Source of the DNA: Corbicula japonica
Lineage: Eukaryota; Mollusca; Bivalvia; Venerida; Cyrenidae
Assembly (NCBI GenBank): GCA_038501625.1
Contig: JAZAYU010000005.1
Location: 2,356,001-2,420,000 of the forward strand
Direction of reading: 5' to 3'
Length of the DNA: 64,000 nucleotides
Both the position numbers and the translations under genes were made by a program. This document shows positions 8,937 to 21,500 of the stretch, piece after piece (the stretch's first letter is position 1; every line of letters begins with the position of its first letter). The notes below the pieces were generated by a model, which saw nothing but the letters and a program-made list of their open reading frames with translations, ran no database searches and was not told the DNA's origin.

Positions 8937-11900
8937 GTGAAATGCAATAATTACGCAGTTGTTTGAGGTGTAAACCGAAAATATCTGTGCTTCGATTCCC
9001 GTTCATAAAAGATCTTGTTCTTGTTCAAGACAGAACACTCTAGTACATTCTAAGGAGACATGTTATTGATACCATTCAAACAGCTATCAAAAATCTCAAT
9101 TTAATGAAAATGAAATCCGGTCTGGTCAGTATCTTTTTTAGTGATACAGTACTTAGTAACATTTTCTAACGAAATGAAGAAATCTAGAAAATGATTTGAT
9201 AATGTTTATCGGGAAATGAAAAACATGTTGATTCCTTCGGGCTTCGCATACTTTAAGCTTTCACATGTTTTCCAAGCTAAAAAAGAACAAAATTAAATAT
9301 CGATTCAACTCTTCGATAAATATTTTTCTGAAAAAGGTAAATCAATACGCATTTCAAGGAAATCCACAAACAGACAATACTGCCTCCCACACAGCTCTTT
9401 TTCAAGGTAAATATTCAGAAGTGCTCTAATCTAAATCAAGAAAAATATAATATATAGCGATATCACATTATAATCCGTTTTCTTCTAAATATAGTACATT
9501 AATTTGACTTTAAGTCCATATTAGGAAAAAACTAACATAATTATACTTATATGTATTTCCTACTAAAGTATATTAGACACATGACATTGTTAGGTGCGTA
9601 TGTACTGATCAAATTCTCCTGATTTCCATGCTAAATATGTCTTCTATAGGGTGCAGTTAATTGGAGATTTTAATTATTATATGCGAGAAATGCTTGCGAA
9701 GTTGGAACTGAATATACATGACAGGCATAAACATCTGAAGGCCACGATATATAATATTTCAAAAAAGGAAGTAAAAAATGGAACAAATAAACACATATTT
9801 TACTGATTTTATAGTAAATCTAATAGATGTTGCATGTTGTATTTTAGGGGGAATGAATTACAAAGAGATGCTTATCTATTTTAAATAAATGTGCCTTACC
9901 TGAAAATGCTCATTATGTGTTGAATGGTCATTAATTAACATTTGCGTTATAATTTGTGCTTATACAATATTCAGTTTTATTGCATATGTAACCTTATATT
10001 TAAAAAAAGAAATAGAGAAAAACGATATAATTGAAATGTACTGAATAATACGTTTGAATTCGAGAGAAATCTCGAATACAAGTCTAAAACTCTTCCATCA
10101 ATACAGATTATGCCAACATTATCTCCGCAGAAGTTAACTAAAGATACTATTCTGAACTTGTGATTATCGGCTTGCCTTATCAAATTGTTGTTGTTGTTGC
10201 TGTTGTTGTTGTTGTTCATTCTGAGGCAAACAATTAACATAGTTAAGAAAGAAATCAACTCCCCTTCGCATTTGCAGGGTAATACCATAAACTAGTATAT
10301 CTGAGTCAGTGTATCAATGTGTGCCTTGACCAGAACATCATCAGAACCGAAATATTAAATACACATTAAGTTCACAGGGACCAGATCAGAATTCTCGGTA
10401 TATAAACTGATCGTTTTACAGTGGTAGCAGCGATTATTGTTAATGCAATGGCAAGTAACCGCTGCGACGCGATTGCCAACTAAGATGTAGAAATTATGTC
10501 CTATCATTTCTTTCTTTGATTGCATGGTAGATATGAATGTCTTTGGATATTTTGACATGTATTTATCAAGAAATGATCCCATACACGCTGTTATCTTTTG
10601 ATAATCCACTATAGACGATCATATGTCCAATGGTTATAAATCTGAGAATGGAAACAATCTAAGAGCTCAGCATTCTGATTGAATGAAATTGAGCAAAGTC
10701 TCAGAAGAAAGCTTCAAATGTAATACCTGTCTAGATTCTGAGTGGTGTTATCTTTGGACCAGGTCCGAGGCGGTCTCAAATTATTACCTTTAGATCACAC
10801 CTGAAAAATACCACATGTTTTCTGATTTACTTATTTTCATTATTAATTGAAAAACAATCCAGTCAGAGAAAAGTTATTGTTTGTGCTGTTCTTCAATAGC
10901 TTTTACTTACTTTATTTTGATTAAATCAAACAGCGCTGAAAATAATCTTGTGTACGGTTTGTACCTTCTCAAATGGTGTAATTCTTACAGGAAGTACAGT
11001 GAATGAAAGATCGACCTCTGAGAACATTTTCTTCTAATGCAAGAAAATGTGGAAAGTGCTTATGTCTTCATAAAACACTTCATTAAATGGTTTTGAGTGC
11101 GTGTGTACCGAAGCTAAGTACTTATAGATGGATAGGTTTCCCCTTTGAAACCATACATCAGCTTTATTGTAATGTTTTATAATAGGAGAATAGTCCCATG
11201 ATAAATCGTAAAATATACCTACATCATTAGTACTTGTAGGCGGAAAGGTTGTCCACTTCATACAATAAATCAGTAGAATTTTCCAATAGTTTCTTAATAG
11301 CAAATAGAAAAAAGAGTCCCGGGACAGGTCATAAAACAGATGAAACCGAAATACGTTTGGAAACATTAGACAGAACTTTTGTCTAATTGTCGTAAAATAT
11401 GATCTGCAGACAAAGAGCAGACATAAGTTTAAGAGTAGCTGAATATAGGCGGACAAGATGCGGCATTTAGCACTTTCTGCTAACCTCAATATGACCAACA
11501 AAACAGACAATAAAATCATCTCTCATTAAAAAAATATTGAAAATACTCCCAAATCTTGTTTGTGTAAAAATGTTTTATATATAATTTTTACTATAAACAT
11601 TCTTATGTTTTGATTACAGTGTATAAATAGGGTACATGTAACTTTGAAACGGGGGCCTGAAAAATTGTCACTAAAATTTTATGACTGACTGAGTGGGCAG
11701 TTAAATATATAAAATTCTCAAATATTTACTTAGTTTTTTGATATTATGGTCCCCGAGGACAGATTGCTGGAGTATTTGTTCTGGAAACAACTTGAGAAAA
11801 AGAAATAGGGCGTTCAAACTATAACATGAACTATGAAAAAAAAATAAAATGATACAAATATTTGAAAAAAACTATTTCAACATGATAGTGATTGAAACTG

Positions 11901-12840
11901 TCAAGTTCAAGTTTGTATTTTACATGTTATGAGACTTGTATAAGCCAAATTCTAACACCAGTAACTGTAAACATTACTTCAACAACTACAAACATAAATA
12001 GTGAATGTGTAATGGCAGTACACATTAAATACATGAAGATATCATACTCCTTTTCTCATGGAATTTAACTTTTATGTACTCACAGTTAATCTATATGTAA
12101 AAAGTTGTCCAAAGTCCGGATGAATTTACTTATATATTAAATTTACAAGAAATTTTCTGTCGAATTTGTTGATTTCCTCTAACGTTCATTAGCAATTCAT
12201 TGTTTATAATTGACTTCCTGCTTATTGTGCAACATTGTATTCAACCTTTACAAATAGAAACAAATGGCGTTGGATGAAGTTTGTTTGTTTGCAATAAGAA
12301 TTGTGTTTGTCTGTTTTTCTGTTATATCCTGCTTGCACTTTAAAGTGCCCCCTCATTAACGTGATGATAGACAACTGTAAACTTTGAAAGCATTTTTTAA
12401 ATTAATAATAAAAAATAACAAAGAGTGTGTAACATTGCTTGTAAACAGTATACAAAAGACAGTGTCAGAATGAGTAAAGGCTAATACAGAACCAATAAAC
12501 AGGAACCATTTTTCCTATATTTCTTTTATCATTGTAGAGATAGTGAACGATCACTTTAAACTCGGTCTTTTATTTCACATTGTTTTGGCCATCGGCCCTC
12601 TTCAGTTGATATTGCCACAACAAGTTTACATCTACTTATAATCACAACACACATACATGAAGTAAAGAGTAATGTTTGTACGACGTCAATCCTCTTTGGT
12701 GTTAATGTCATCTAACTTAATGTCATGATATTTGTCATGTTCGTGGCTTTCATAGTTTTTTATCTATTTTATTATTATTATATTTTTAGTTCAACAACAT
12801 TATCCTTCCAGAAATAACAAATACGTAGTTTTAAAAATAA
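8937..12840. other. Intergenic, weak ORFs only
   Basis: Nearly 4 kb with no recognised repeat family. It contains a (GTT)n microsatellite at about 10186-10217 that makes a poly-Asn run in a minus-strand frame (9977-10288), another minus frame at 10355-10609 without recognisable features, and the 161-codon frame listed separately at 11034-11519. Confidence 0.4.
11034..11519 (-). CDS. Unrecognised 161-residue ORF, weak candidate
   Basis: I do not recognise this frame. It starts with ATG at 11519 and its first 16 residues are strongly hydrophobic (MILLSVLLVILRLAESAKC), like a signal peptide with an A-x-A-type cleavage site. A second hydrophobic run follows near residues 26-40. The C-terminal half is rich in Tyr, Asp, Trp and His. 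It has no neighbours suggesting an operon or gene structure, and no clear splice sites were fixed. In AT-rich DNA of this length one such ORF is expected by chance, so it may well be noise. Confidence 0.15.
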   Translation of the reverse strand: MILLSVLLVILRLAESAKCRILSAYIQLLLNLCLLFVCRSYFTTIRQKFCLMFPNVFRFHLFYDLSRDSFFYLLLRNYWKILLIYCMKWTTFPPTSTNDVGIFYDLSWDYSPIIKHYNKADVWFQRGNLSIYKYLASVHTHSKPFNEVFYEDISTFHIFLH

Positions 12841-13870
12841 AAACGTTTAACTTAAGATGCAATGGCAGTCTTCACAGCACGGATATCAATAAAATAACAT
12901 CAAAATCTCCATAACGGCAAAATGAATGCAGTGCAATTAAATGTTGTCCAAATAAATGTATGTTTTGTATCTTTATTTTACATACAGTCGAGTCGCGATT
13001 TTACGAATCGCAATTTTACGAAATAACGGTATACTACGAATAAGGCGGCCGGTCCCGTCCGTATTCCTTCTTTATTCAATATAAAAAAGATGCGATCGAA
13101 CGAAACGCGATATAACGAAAAATGCGATTTAGCGAATAATTGTGACAGTCCCTTAAGCTTATTTACAACATAATAAAGATGCAATTTTACGAATTTCGGT
13201 CAAGCAGGTGATTTTCACACCTTTTCGAGCGATATCCGTTGTTTTATATAGTTTAGCAATTATCGACCCAAGCAGTTGTGACACGAAATGCTCTGCAAAC
13301 AACCGTCGGGCGTGTTTGGTTGTAACAAAACAGTTTGAGTGATTAAATGTCAAATGTTTAAAATTGTATAAAATCTGAAACACGTGAATTGCTTGTCATT
13401 CTACTTCTGCAAAATCATATTTCTACGGCGAGTAATAATTCAGTAAATTATCCGCATTCTGAGAAATTAATTGAAGGGCCCGGTTTTTTTCAGGGGAGGA
13501 TAGCTGAATCTGAATTTAAAATGATTAATGATAACATGTAATTTTTCAATAAAAATAACTAATTCGAACATTTCTTTTCTTTGTCTTTTTATTTATTGAC
13601 CTTGACATATCAATAACACATTACGTCATATAACGACAATGACGATTTGCGTCGGTGAACAACCAAAAATATCAAAAATGCGATACAAGAAAAATGCGAT
13701 TTTACGAATAATCGGCTTGGTCCGATGCCAATTCGTAAAATCGCGACTAGACTGTACGTAAAGAAAAGCTAGAACAGTGAAGAAAACTAGCTAGACCGAA
13801 AAATTCACTTCAATTCTATTGACATCCAAAAAAAGTTTAGATACAACAACCAACAACGAAGCTGAAGAAA
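12840..13870 (+). repeat. Half copy of element R6, split by a later insertion
   Basis: 12880-12984 and 13755-13860 together align to the left arm of the TTAA element at 7447-7679: ATCAAAATCTCCATAACGGC against ATCAAAACCTCAATAGCGGC, then TGTATCTTTATTTT(A/G)CATA, and beyond the insertion GTAAAGAAAA...CTAGACC and TTCAATTCTATTGACAT. The join falls exactly at the TA target site of the element at 12985-13754. Confidence 0.7.
12985..13754. mobile_element. Pogo/Tigger-like TIR element, 770 bp
   Basis: The inverted ends are CAGTCGAGTCGCGATTTTAC (left) and CAGTCTAGTCGCGATTTTAC (right, other strand), 22 of 23 positions matching, flanked by TA at 12983-12984 and 13755-13756. The interior repeats GCGATTTTACGAA-like motifs in both orientations, as is typical of Tigger ends. 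Two short minus-strand frames (12978-13184, 13159-13383) show no transposase motif, so this is a deletion derivative. Confidence 0.85.
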
Positions 13871-16160
13871 TCGTTAGGATTACATTTAAATTCCCTCAAT
13901 TTATTTATCAGGATTGTCAAAACTGATATTTTGACAATCTGCATATAATTGATGGTTGGTTCTCTTTATGCAAAAAATTGTCTTTTTAGGTTGGAGCCCG
14001 AGCTTTTACATTGCTTCTAATCAAATTTTCTTTGCGTTTTAGCAAAATGTCACACAGACAGTAAACCTACGTCGAACACACGTTTTAAATAGCTTTAGAA
14101 AGCTTAAACGAAAGGCAACAAAAATTTAATTCTGGTAAAGACTGGTTTATGTATTGCAAATCGTAACGCAATGCATTGATGACATCAATGTCATTTTCTG
14201 AAATGTTACTATTATAGAAACACGTGTTTATAGGTTATAAACACTTAAAGTGCTTTAAGACACATATATTTGTAGCTGACAACTTATTATGGTTCCGTTC
14301 ATTTTCTGAAATGTTACTATCCCAGAAACACGTGTTTATAGGTTATAAATACTTAAAGTGTTTTAAGACACATGTGTAACTAACAACTTATTATAGTTCC
14401 GTATTGAAACTGTCACCTGTTTATGTCTCCTTTTCACACAATTTACTACAGATACAGATACTATCAAATCGAATTTATCACAACAGCATGCTATATGACG
14501 CAGTTTAAGATTGCCATAAATAACGGTGTGAAACATAATCGCACCTCTTTAATGTGTTCAAATTCCACTGATTTTTTAGAAGACAATACAAAAATTAATA
14601 GAATTTTTACATATAGAATCTGACCTTTAAAGAATGGACAAGAATTCCATAGAAAACATAAACACAAAGACAAACAACAAGAAGAAGTTCAATGACAAAA
14701 CATAGCCAATCCCGAAACCACAACTAATTAACGCAACATTGTAGCGACAACACAAATGTTAAAATATAGCCTCATTTCTTACTGGGTATCTTTCAAATTC
14801 CTATTCAGCTCGACTATCCAAAGAATATTAATGCTATCCTGCTCACCCTTTGTCAGTGACCGCTTAATCATCATCCCCAACTGCTTCATTGATAAAAAGT
14901 TCCATATCTATTCCAAAACTAATTCAAGTTATTCATCTTCTTTTTACTTAAAATATGAGGTAAACAAAAGGGTTCACTAATAAATCAAAGAACTAACTTC
15001 TAAGCAGTTCATGTTCATAAGCTAACAAACAGTTTTCTAACTTTTACAAAAGAACGTATATAGTTATTCTACATGTTTAATTTTCATTTAAGAATGAGGT
15101 AAGGTATCAACTCTCTGCTTAAAAAAAAGTTCTCTTTCATTATTACCTTATTCCTAAAATTCCGGTTTTCACGTGGATGATTTTGGATTAGTTATTGTAC
15201 TTTGAATGACGAAATGTAATTAACTTCTCTCGCTTTAAAAAAGTTAAATTTATAAAAAAAATGTTATATATATAAAGTTATTTTCAAAATTCCATTGTCC
15301 TTACGATATGATGGGATTAGTTGAGCGCGCTGTCTTCTTTGAGTCCTCTTGTTTTCTTGTATGTGTGTGGGTAAGGAGCTGGCTCAGCAACACCATCTAT
15401 TTGTATTTTGTGTCGTCGGGAGAACCCTAGAAACAAGTTTAATTACTTTCTTCATGTAGAAGCACATGCTGCCACTAAATTTTCCAAGGCCTAAACTTCT
15501 CTTTTTCATCTGTCTTGAGGTATCGTTTTTATGGTGTTGTTCAATTTAATGCATTTTCTCTTTCACCTACGCTTTACGAATTAATATGCGGAATATTTTA
15601 TTTTTTTAACCAATTGAACAACAGGTTTGATGTCGATTGAACGAACAACAATGCTTACATCATATTTTTAATGTTGCTATACTTCTGATTACATTATGAA
15701 ATATTTAACAATTATTGTTAAAAAAAAATGTGTTATGTATTTTGGACTTAGTTTATGAGAAAAACACAAAAATCAAATGCAAATTTTACCATGCAAACAA
15801 TTTCTGTAAGATAAAAAAACAACAAGATTTTGTAAACAATTCTTAAAAAGGGATTGTCGTTTCTGGTAGAAGAATAGTTTCTTGATAATGGATTTATCAC
15901 AGATAAACAATTGGTTTGTGCGAGAAAATTATATCATTATTGGCTATATTGACATTTTCTTGTTTTCGTGTTTCAGCATTCTCCTAATGAACTATCTGGC
16001 AAATTTATATCATGATCGAGAGTCTTTGGATTGATCTAACACGAAGTTTCTACCGACAGAACTGTCAGAGGTGCAATTTTTATAGTAAATATGGGAATAT
16101 CAGTGTTCTGTATTGGCGATATAATTAGCGATAGTTCAGTGATAGAACGCTTGCTTCTAC
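13871..16160. other. Intergenic, one short tandem duplication
   Basis: Apart from the duplication at 14192-14402 and a small hairpin at about 13912-13938 (GATTGTCAAAA with its inverse), nothing is recognised. Confidence 0.4.
14192..14402 (+). repeat. Two-copy tandem repeat, period 108 bp
   Basis: CATTTTCTGAAATGTTACTA begins at 14192 and again at 14300. Each copy includes AAACACGTGTTTATAGGTTA, an ACTTAAAGTG block and ACAACTTATTATNGTTCCG. The copies are about 90 percent alike. AAACACGTGTTT is a perfect palindrome holding a CACGTG E-box; regulatory use is speculative. Confidence 0.85.
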
Positions 16161-16162
16161 CT

Positions 16163-16490
16163 TTTTTGTGGGGTTGTCCCTGTAAGCTCAAACGGTTACG
16201 TTGTCGGAATTGCAGGGCTAAACGCTGTCGCCGTGACGGTGCTGGTTCGCTTCCAGCTAGAGGCACTATCATTTGAAATTCACAGAAGCGCTATTTGTGT
16301 AGTGTGGCGGCCGTAAAAAGTCTCCCCGTACATATTGTCAGTACCGTTATCAGTAAAATAACCCGTTACCGATGTCATGCAGTGATGGTAACTTATATCA
16401 GGGCTATCCTATCAACCTTTTTGGGGCCTTGTCCCTGGTTACGTTGTCGGAACTGCAGCGCTAGGGGCTGTCGCGTGACAAATCTGTAAC
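16163..16490 (+). mobile_element. tRNA-derived SINE R3, head-body-head copy
   Basis: A tRNA-like head (about 16168-16262) has a box A-like TAAGCTCAAACGGTTACG and a box B-like GGTTCGCTTCC, the Pol III internal promoter parts. A body follows from about 16263 with CATTTGAAATTCACAG, GGCGGCCGTAAAAAG, CTCCCCGTACATA and a GTTACCGATGT block, and then TTGTCCCTGGTTACGTTGTC starts a second, truncated head ending near 16490. Just upstream, GATAGTTCAGTGATAGAACG at about 16130 also resembles a tRNA 5' half. Confidence 0.7.
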
Positions 16491-16494
16491 AGCC

Positions 16495-18132
16495 AGTAAC
16501 AATAAAAACAATACGTTATGGCCATTTTAATAAGCTTGTAATAATCATTTGTAACAACCATATAAAATCTGGAGTCGAGTTTTTAATGTGTTTAAAAATA
16601 CACAACATCCAAGCATTGCTATTTATTTAAAAGTGATATATCGCGATACATACTCAGCAAAAATAATAAGTATATAAAAAAATAAACCTTTTGAGGTTTA
16701 CCCCATTTATTCTGTATTTTATAATACTTTACTATTACAGTCATACATGTACAAAGAGAAAACGTTAGTAAAATATCTCTACATGCTCTATAAACGTTTG
16801 TGAACATATACTTAATTGCAATTGCGTATGCTGTGAATTACTAAAGCGCAATGTTGATTTTAAGTTTATTGTGTCAGGCATAAAGTAGAAAATGAAAACT
16901 TACTCTTCGCTAGACAACTGGATAATTGTATTGTGATTGCTGTTATTTCACATATCTTCTCTTTGTCTGTACGCCTACATACAATCATTGGCTATACAAT
17001 TGTCTCAAATTACATGAAACCGGAGGAAACGCACGCAATATTTCCTCAAATATCAGTAAAATAGTCACTGTGATCATTTCAGGACATACTTTGCTGCAGC
17101 TGCAGAACTATTGCAAAGATTTATGTACATAGTCAAATGTTACACAAGCTAACATACATTCATTGCTAACTGGTTAATTAATACTGATTAAAGCATGTTA
17201 CATCTAGTACTTGCGGGAATAAAAACACAGGCAACAATCTCATGCCACAGCCATTTTTCAAATTACGTAACTGGATGGCTTGACTACAAAACGCATTCAA
17301 ACCCCTTAAAGTTGAAATTTTAGCAATAAAAGCGTATTATAAAATAATCAAATTCTTTTTCTAAATATTTTTTATTTAAAAATTGTATGCATGTAATGCA
17401 AAATTAAAGTTTTAATTGACTATAATTGTATTTGCGGGCTGTTAGTTTAAAGTTTAAACAACTTTTAGCAGAATTATTGTAATTCAGTTCCCTATGTCTT
17501 TATCGCATTAACTCTGTCCAACCTCCCCGTTTTTATCCAGTCTTGAACAATTTATATATAATAAATAGCATTTTTTCATAAATAAATTAGTCTTCGTAAT
17601 TGATGAACGTTTTGCGTTTTGATCATACCATATTGCATTAGTACTTTCATAAAATTAAACTCAACATTATTAAGAAGATGTCGGTTGTACGTTTTTCCTT
17701 AATTCGTGGCTCGTGTTTGTTTCCCTACTGCCTTCAATTGCAATATTGGTAGTTGCTTCCTTAATATAATTATTACAAGAAAATATCCCTTTTATAAAGA
17801 GCGATATGTATTCCTGACTGGTAATTGGAAAAAATAATGAATCAATATATAATGCAATTCATTACTTACCTGCTTTGACTGTTGTACGGTTTTGCGTCAG
17901 TTTATTATTTTATGGCTTAGGTCTAATTATAAACACTGAAAATTTTTAGAACTGCTACACGTGTATAGAGATGTACAATAAGATCTCTTTGGATAAAGCG
18001 TGGTAATATGGGCATAACAAATAACAAAAGTGCAAAAATAGATGCCATGCCGAAACAATTAGACAAATTGTGTCTTGATTTAGATAAATTTTACAAGACA
18101 AACTAATATCAAACATGTAAAATGTCATTTAA
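16495..18132. other. Intergenic, nothing recognised
   Basis: AT-rich sequence without repeat copies or convincing ORFs. Confidence 0.4.
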
Positions 18133-18590
18133 ATATCCCAGCCAATATAGATTATAGATTCCGATATTGTTCAATCCGCCCTAAGGATATACTTCCTGCT
18201 TTTTAATTTTGCCTTTGGCGTTGTCTGTGATATGCAGGATTATATTCTCAGATCCCGTGTCAGAAATTCTATTTTGTTTAGTTCCGCCTATTGTTTTCTC
18301 GCAAACCCATTCTTTTATCTTGGGACCATACGCCGCTGAACATGGAATTGTATTAATCTGAAAATACCGCATTGAAGGTTCTCTGTTCACCGCCATATGC
18401 ATGTCATCGTTTGGGATGGATCAAAACAAAAATGTACTGGTTATTGGTGTAAATATTGAGATGCGCTCAACCCGGGGCGTGGGAAGTAATATTCATTTCC
18501 ATTAATGCCCATGAGCAGGCTCAATCAAACCGAAAATGCAATATTTTCATATTTGTAGTGCTCGGTGGCTTTCTATTGCTCTATTTCTAG
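18133..18590 (+). repeat. Repeat R2, near full-length copy
   Basis: R2 is an element of about 460 bp. Landmarks in order are AATATCCCAGCCAATATAGA, GCCTTTGGCGTTGTCTGTGA, a TAGTTCCGCC(C/T)ATTGTTTTCTCG block, GGACCATACGCCGCTGAACA, GAAAATACCGCATT, ACCGCCATATGCAT, TTTGGGATGGATC, CAACCCGGGGC, AGGCTCAATCAAACCGA and a TTTTCATATTTG end. Closely similar copies are at 54690-55172 and 61948-62412. No inverted ends, poly(A) tail or coding frame was found. Confidence 0.85.
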
Positions 18591-19555
18591 AATAATTACA
18601 GTTAACTTTCTATTGTGGTTTTGAATCATATATAGTGAAAATATATTAAGTACAGCTCATGGTGGCTAAACGATGTTGTGACGCCGTTTAGACTTTGTCC
18701 TGCGGAGTAGAATCAACTGTAATAATATAAAGTTATTTTCAGAATACGTAGGACTCGATCACTACACATGTACTGACTTGCCTTCTATCATTTAAAATAA
18801 TGTTTCAAAGCCAGGTTACATGTTGACATCGTCTGAAGTACCGTTTCTGTTGTTGTTGTTGTTTTTTAATTTCAATGTAACATTTGAGTTTGCAAATTAA
18901 TAAAAATACGTTTTCAAATTCTAAATTGTATATTGGACAACAAATGAGGCAGAAGTGAAAAATCGAACCTTCACTGTGTTATATTTTAAGTATCCAGGAT
19001 TTATGAGAACCAATATATCCTAAAAACATTAACAAAACAGAAAGTTGGAGGTAACTTGTAATTGGCTGTTTGTATACAGTCCGGTGCGTATACATGTGGA
19101 TGTTTTCTTACTGAATTCATATAAATTTAATGCTTTGTTTGAGTCAACAATCTTGAATTAGTCTAATTATAAGCTAAGCATTTTTAGACAAAGTCATATA
19201 ATGCTGTACGAAATTAAGTTATTTGCATAAGAATGCTAATGACTTTCTAACGACATTCTGTTTTGAAACAGGATGACCATAAGAGCATTTTTTGATGAGG
19301 AATCCTCACAGTCATGTCAGTTTACTGCTAAAGAAGAGTATAAAGAGAACAAAGAAGTCCCGCCATCATATTATCGCCAATTACGGTGCTATGTTGAAGT
19401 CGTGGATAGGTTTCTAAAGTCAGATGCAATTAATCTCGGAAATACTCTTGTGCTACATTAACACAAGGATGTCTTTGTCAATAAAAACGTTCCATAATTA
19501 CTATAACACGTTTCTTTGGACGAACAAGGAAAGTAAGTAAATCCGACTTAATTTG
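18591..19555. other. Intergenic with a weak ORF
   Basis: It holds a short (GTT)n run at about 18849-18863 and the frame at 19273-19461. Nothing else is recognised. Confidence 0.4.
19273..19461 (+). CDS. Unrecognised 62-residue ORF, weak exon candidate
   Basis: An ATG at 19273 opens a hydrophilic frame (FFDEESSQSCQFTAKEEYKE, then YYRQLRCYVEVVDRFLKSD) whose composition is more protein-like than its AT-rich surroundings. TTTTGAAACAG just before the ATG could serve as a splice acceptor. No domain, homologous copy or neighbouring exon was found, so it is offered only as a candidate. Confidence 0.15.
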   Translation: MTIRAFFDEESSQSCQFTAKEEYKENKEVPPSYYRQLRCYVEVVDRFLKSDAINLGNTLVLH

Positions 19556-19755
19556 CAAAAGTATCAAATTCTACGAACGTCCAATCTAAAGACTTTGACA
19601 TTCAGTCTCAAATTTAAGATCCAACAACATTTGCCAAAGAAATTAGATCGTTGAATGGCAAAACATTTCTGATGTACAGAGAAATTTGATAACCAGTAAA
19701 TAGAACCAAAGGTATTCTTGGACAAGGCCGCCAGACCTGTTGTCTCGGTCACAAT
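19556..19755 (+). repeat. Dispersed repeat R4, copy 1
   Basis: It shares GAAATTAGAT, a GCATAAAA/GGCAAAACA block, GAGCAAAGAAATTTGATAAC-like sequence and a GGNATTCTNG(A)AACA end with 33770-33880, and more weakly with 21400-21500. On the minus strand both this copy and the one at 33759-34139 keep a short open frame with related peptides (FLCSSGFYALTQSNFFHNA against FSVHQKCFAIQRSNFFGKC). Confidence 0.5.
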
Positions 19756-19763
19756 AATCAGAA

Positions 19764-20647
19764 CACACTCGTTGTGTCGAATTCGTCGGGACCGTAGATT
19801 TTAATTCGAGTTATCCGAAGTTCGACACATCCGAACTGAAGCCAATGAAAGTATTATAGTATACCCTATATGCTTCAAATTCTATCATGAATTTGTGTGG
19901 TTATGCCAAATAACATAGCCTATACATGAACATTTTAATGCATCATACTAATAATTAAAACATATTACATATAAAACTGATGTTTTATTACATGTACATA
20001 TTATTTGGCAAAGCATCATTGTCATCATAATGTTAAATAATAAGTAATGTTACATTATGTACATTGACTGTGGCACGGAATACATCTAAAAATTTAAACC
20101 TCGCTCGACCTCAATGATTGTCGCATACGTTGTCTCATAATCCTTTACACTGAGTGTTCCGTTTGTAACTCTTTTTCTGGGGAGATTTGTCTACGTTTGG
20201 ATCAGTCTTTTGTTGTTGTCGTAAACGTATGCACGCATATTTAAAGGGCACGGAGGTACCATAACTATCATAGTTAAACGCTGTTTTAATTGCCATTTAA
20301 ACTATCAGAATGCAATAATTGATTGAACATTTTGCATAAAACGCGATCATTACTAATTATTAAATAATCATGTCAGTTTGCCCACCTGACAATTTATCAC
20401 TTTGATGATACCGCGCGCTTTGTTCGACCACGGCGAATTTCACACTTCGACTTATCCAATGACTTTACATAGTGTACTTAATCCAGCGGGTGTAAAAGTT
20501 ACTTCGACTTATAAAAACATTGTTTAAGTCGAATTCGACTTAAACGGCATAATTTTATATGGAGCAAGAACAAATTTAGACGGGACCGTGAAATAAATTC
20601 GAGATAACCGATGTTTCGACTTAAGCGAGTTTGACACAACGAGTGTG
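19764..20647. mobile_element. Pogo/Tigger-like TIR element with HTH remnant
   Basis: The inverted ends are CACACTCGTTGTGTCGAATT (left) and CACACTCGTTGTGTCAAACT (right, other strand); inside them GACGGGACCG/CGGGACCG and TCGAGTTATCCGAAGTTCGA-type blocks are also inverted. The element is 884 bp. On the minus strand 20192-20097 stays open and reads KRVTNGTLSVKD followed by IIEVERGL, which resembles the N-terminal CENP-B/pogo helix-turn-helix (pattern KRxxLSxxxKxxIIxxVExG). The rest of the transposase is missing. No TA duplication is evident at the ends. Confidence 0.65.
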
Positions 20648-21169
20648 GACCGTGTATTTATGAAAATCTGACATATATAATTAACGGTGTATGTTGAGAT
20701 ATAGAATCACTGAGACACATTTTGTCTCGTAACTTCCATTATTAGTTTTAAAGAATTGTGCTAAGAAATAGGCCTCCGAAAAAGTCTTCTATTCGGCCAC
20801 CTGTCTTCTGTTAAAATATGGTCCGCATTTGATTGTGCAAACATTTCTTTAATTAGCTTTAAGTTACAGTACATCATCTCCGATCTACCTTACCTCAAGT
20901 ACCTTACGTGACATCTTAAGTGACATGTTAAATACATCGGGCTTTGTACGTAAACGTGATCGTTATTAATTTAACTCCTCTAATATTAAACGTGATTTTT
21001 TTTATTTGTCTTCTCTAATATTCCGCATTTCTTTTCTGATTTGCAGTGTGTTGTTTGTTTACATTAGATTTAAATAAACACAGATTAGATTGTTAGATGT
21101 TAATGCTGTTCCGTAACATAACGAAGGACTTGGAAGCCACACAGTCATATAGAATACAACAGTTAGAGA
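20648..21169. other. Intergenic, nothing recognised
   Basis: No repeat copy or convincing ORF. Confidence 0.4.
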
Positions 21170-21500
21170 AAACGAAGCTTTGATGAGTTTTTCGTCGATG
21201 ACGTCAAAGGTTGCCTCTAGTCAGTTCCAATTAGTTTTGGAGAATGTCCTCCAGTAGCGTATGAAAACAAGATATTTTGCTTGTTGCGTTAAATTGTTTA
21301 ATTAAACACAGAGAGAAGCATTCACAATTTCTCCAGTTAATTACCGGAATAACATGTATTTTGCCGATTTTACTGACCAAATAAGTGTCCAATTGGTCAG
21401 CGTGAAATAAACCAAAGACGTCATTAAGAAATTAGTTTGTGGAAAGTCAACCGATTCTGATGAGAAGAGATATTGGATAAAGATTTTTATCGATGGGCAA
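21170..21500 (+). repeat. Dispersed repeat R4, copy 2
   Basis: It aligns in the same orientation with 33530-33850: TCAGTTCCAATTAGTTTTGG against TCAACTCCAATTATTTAAGG, then a GTAGCGTATNAA block, TGTTNNGTTAAA, ACACANAGAGA and AAAGACGTCATT. Divergence is high, so it is an old family. Confidence 0.5.

Noticed and set aside
9977..10288. 103-codon minus-strand frame with an Asn run
   Set aside because: The Asn run is a (GTT)n microsatellite and the remaining sequence has no recognisable features.
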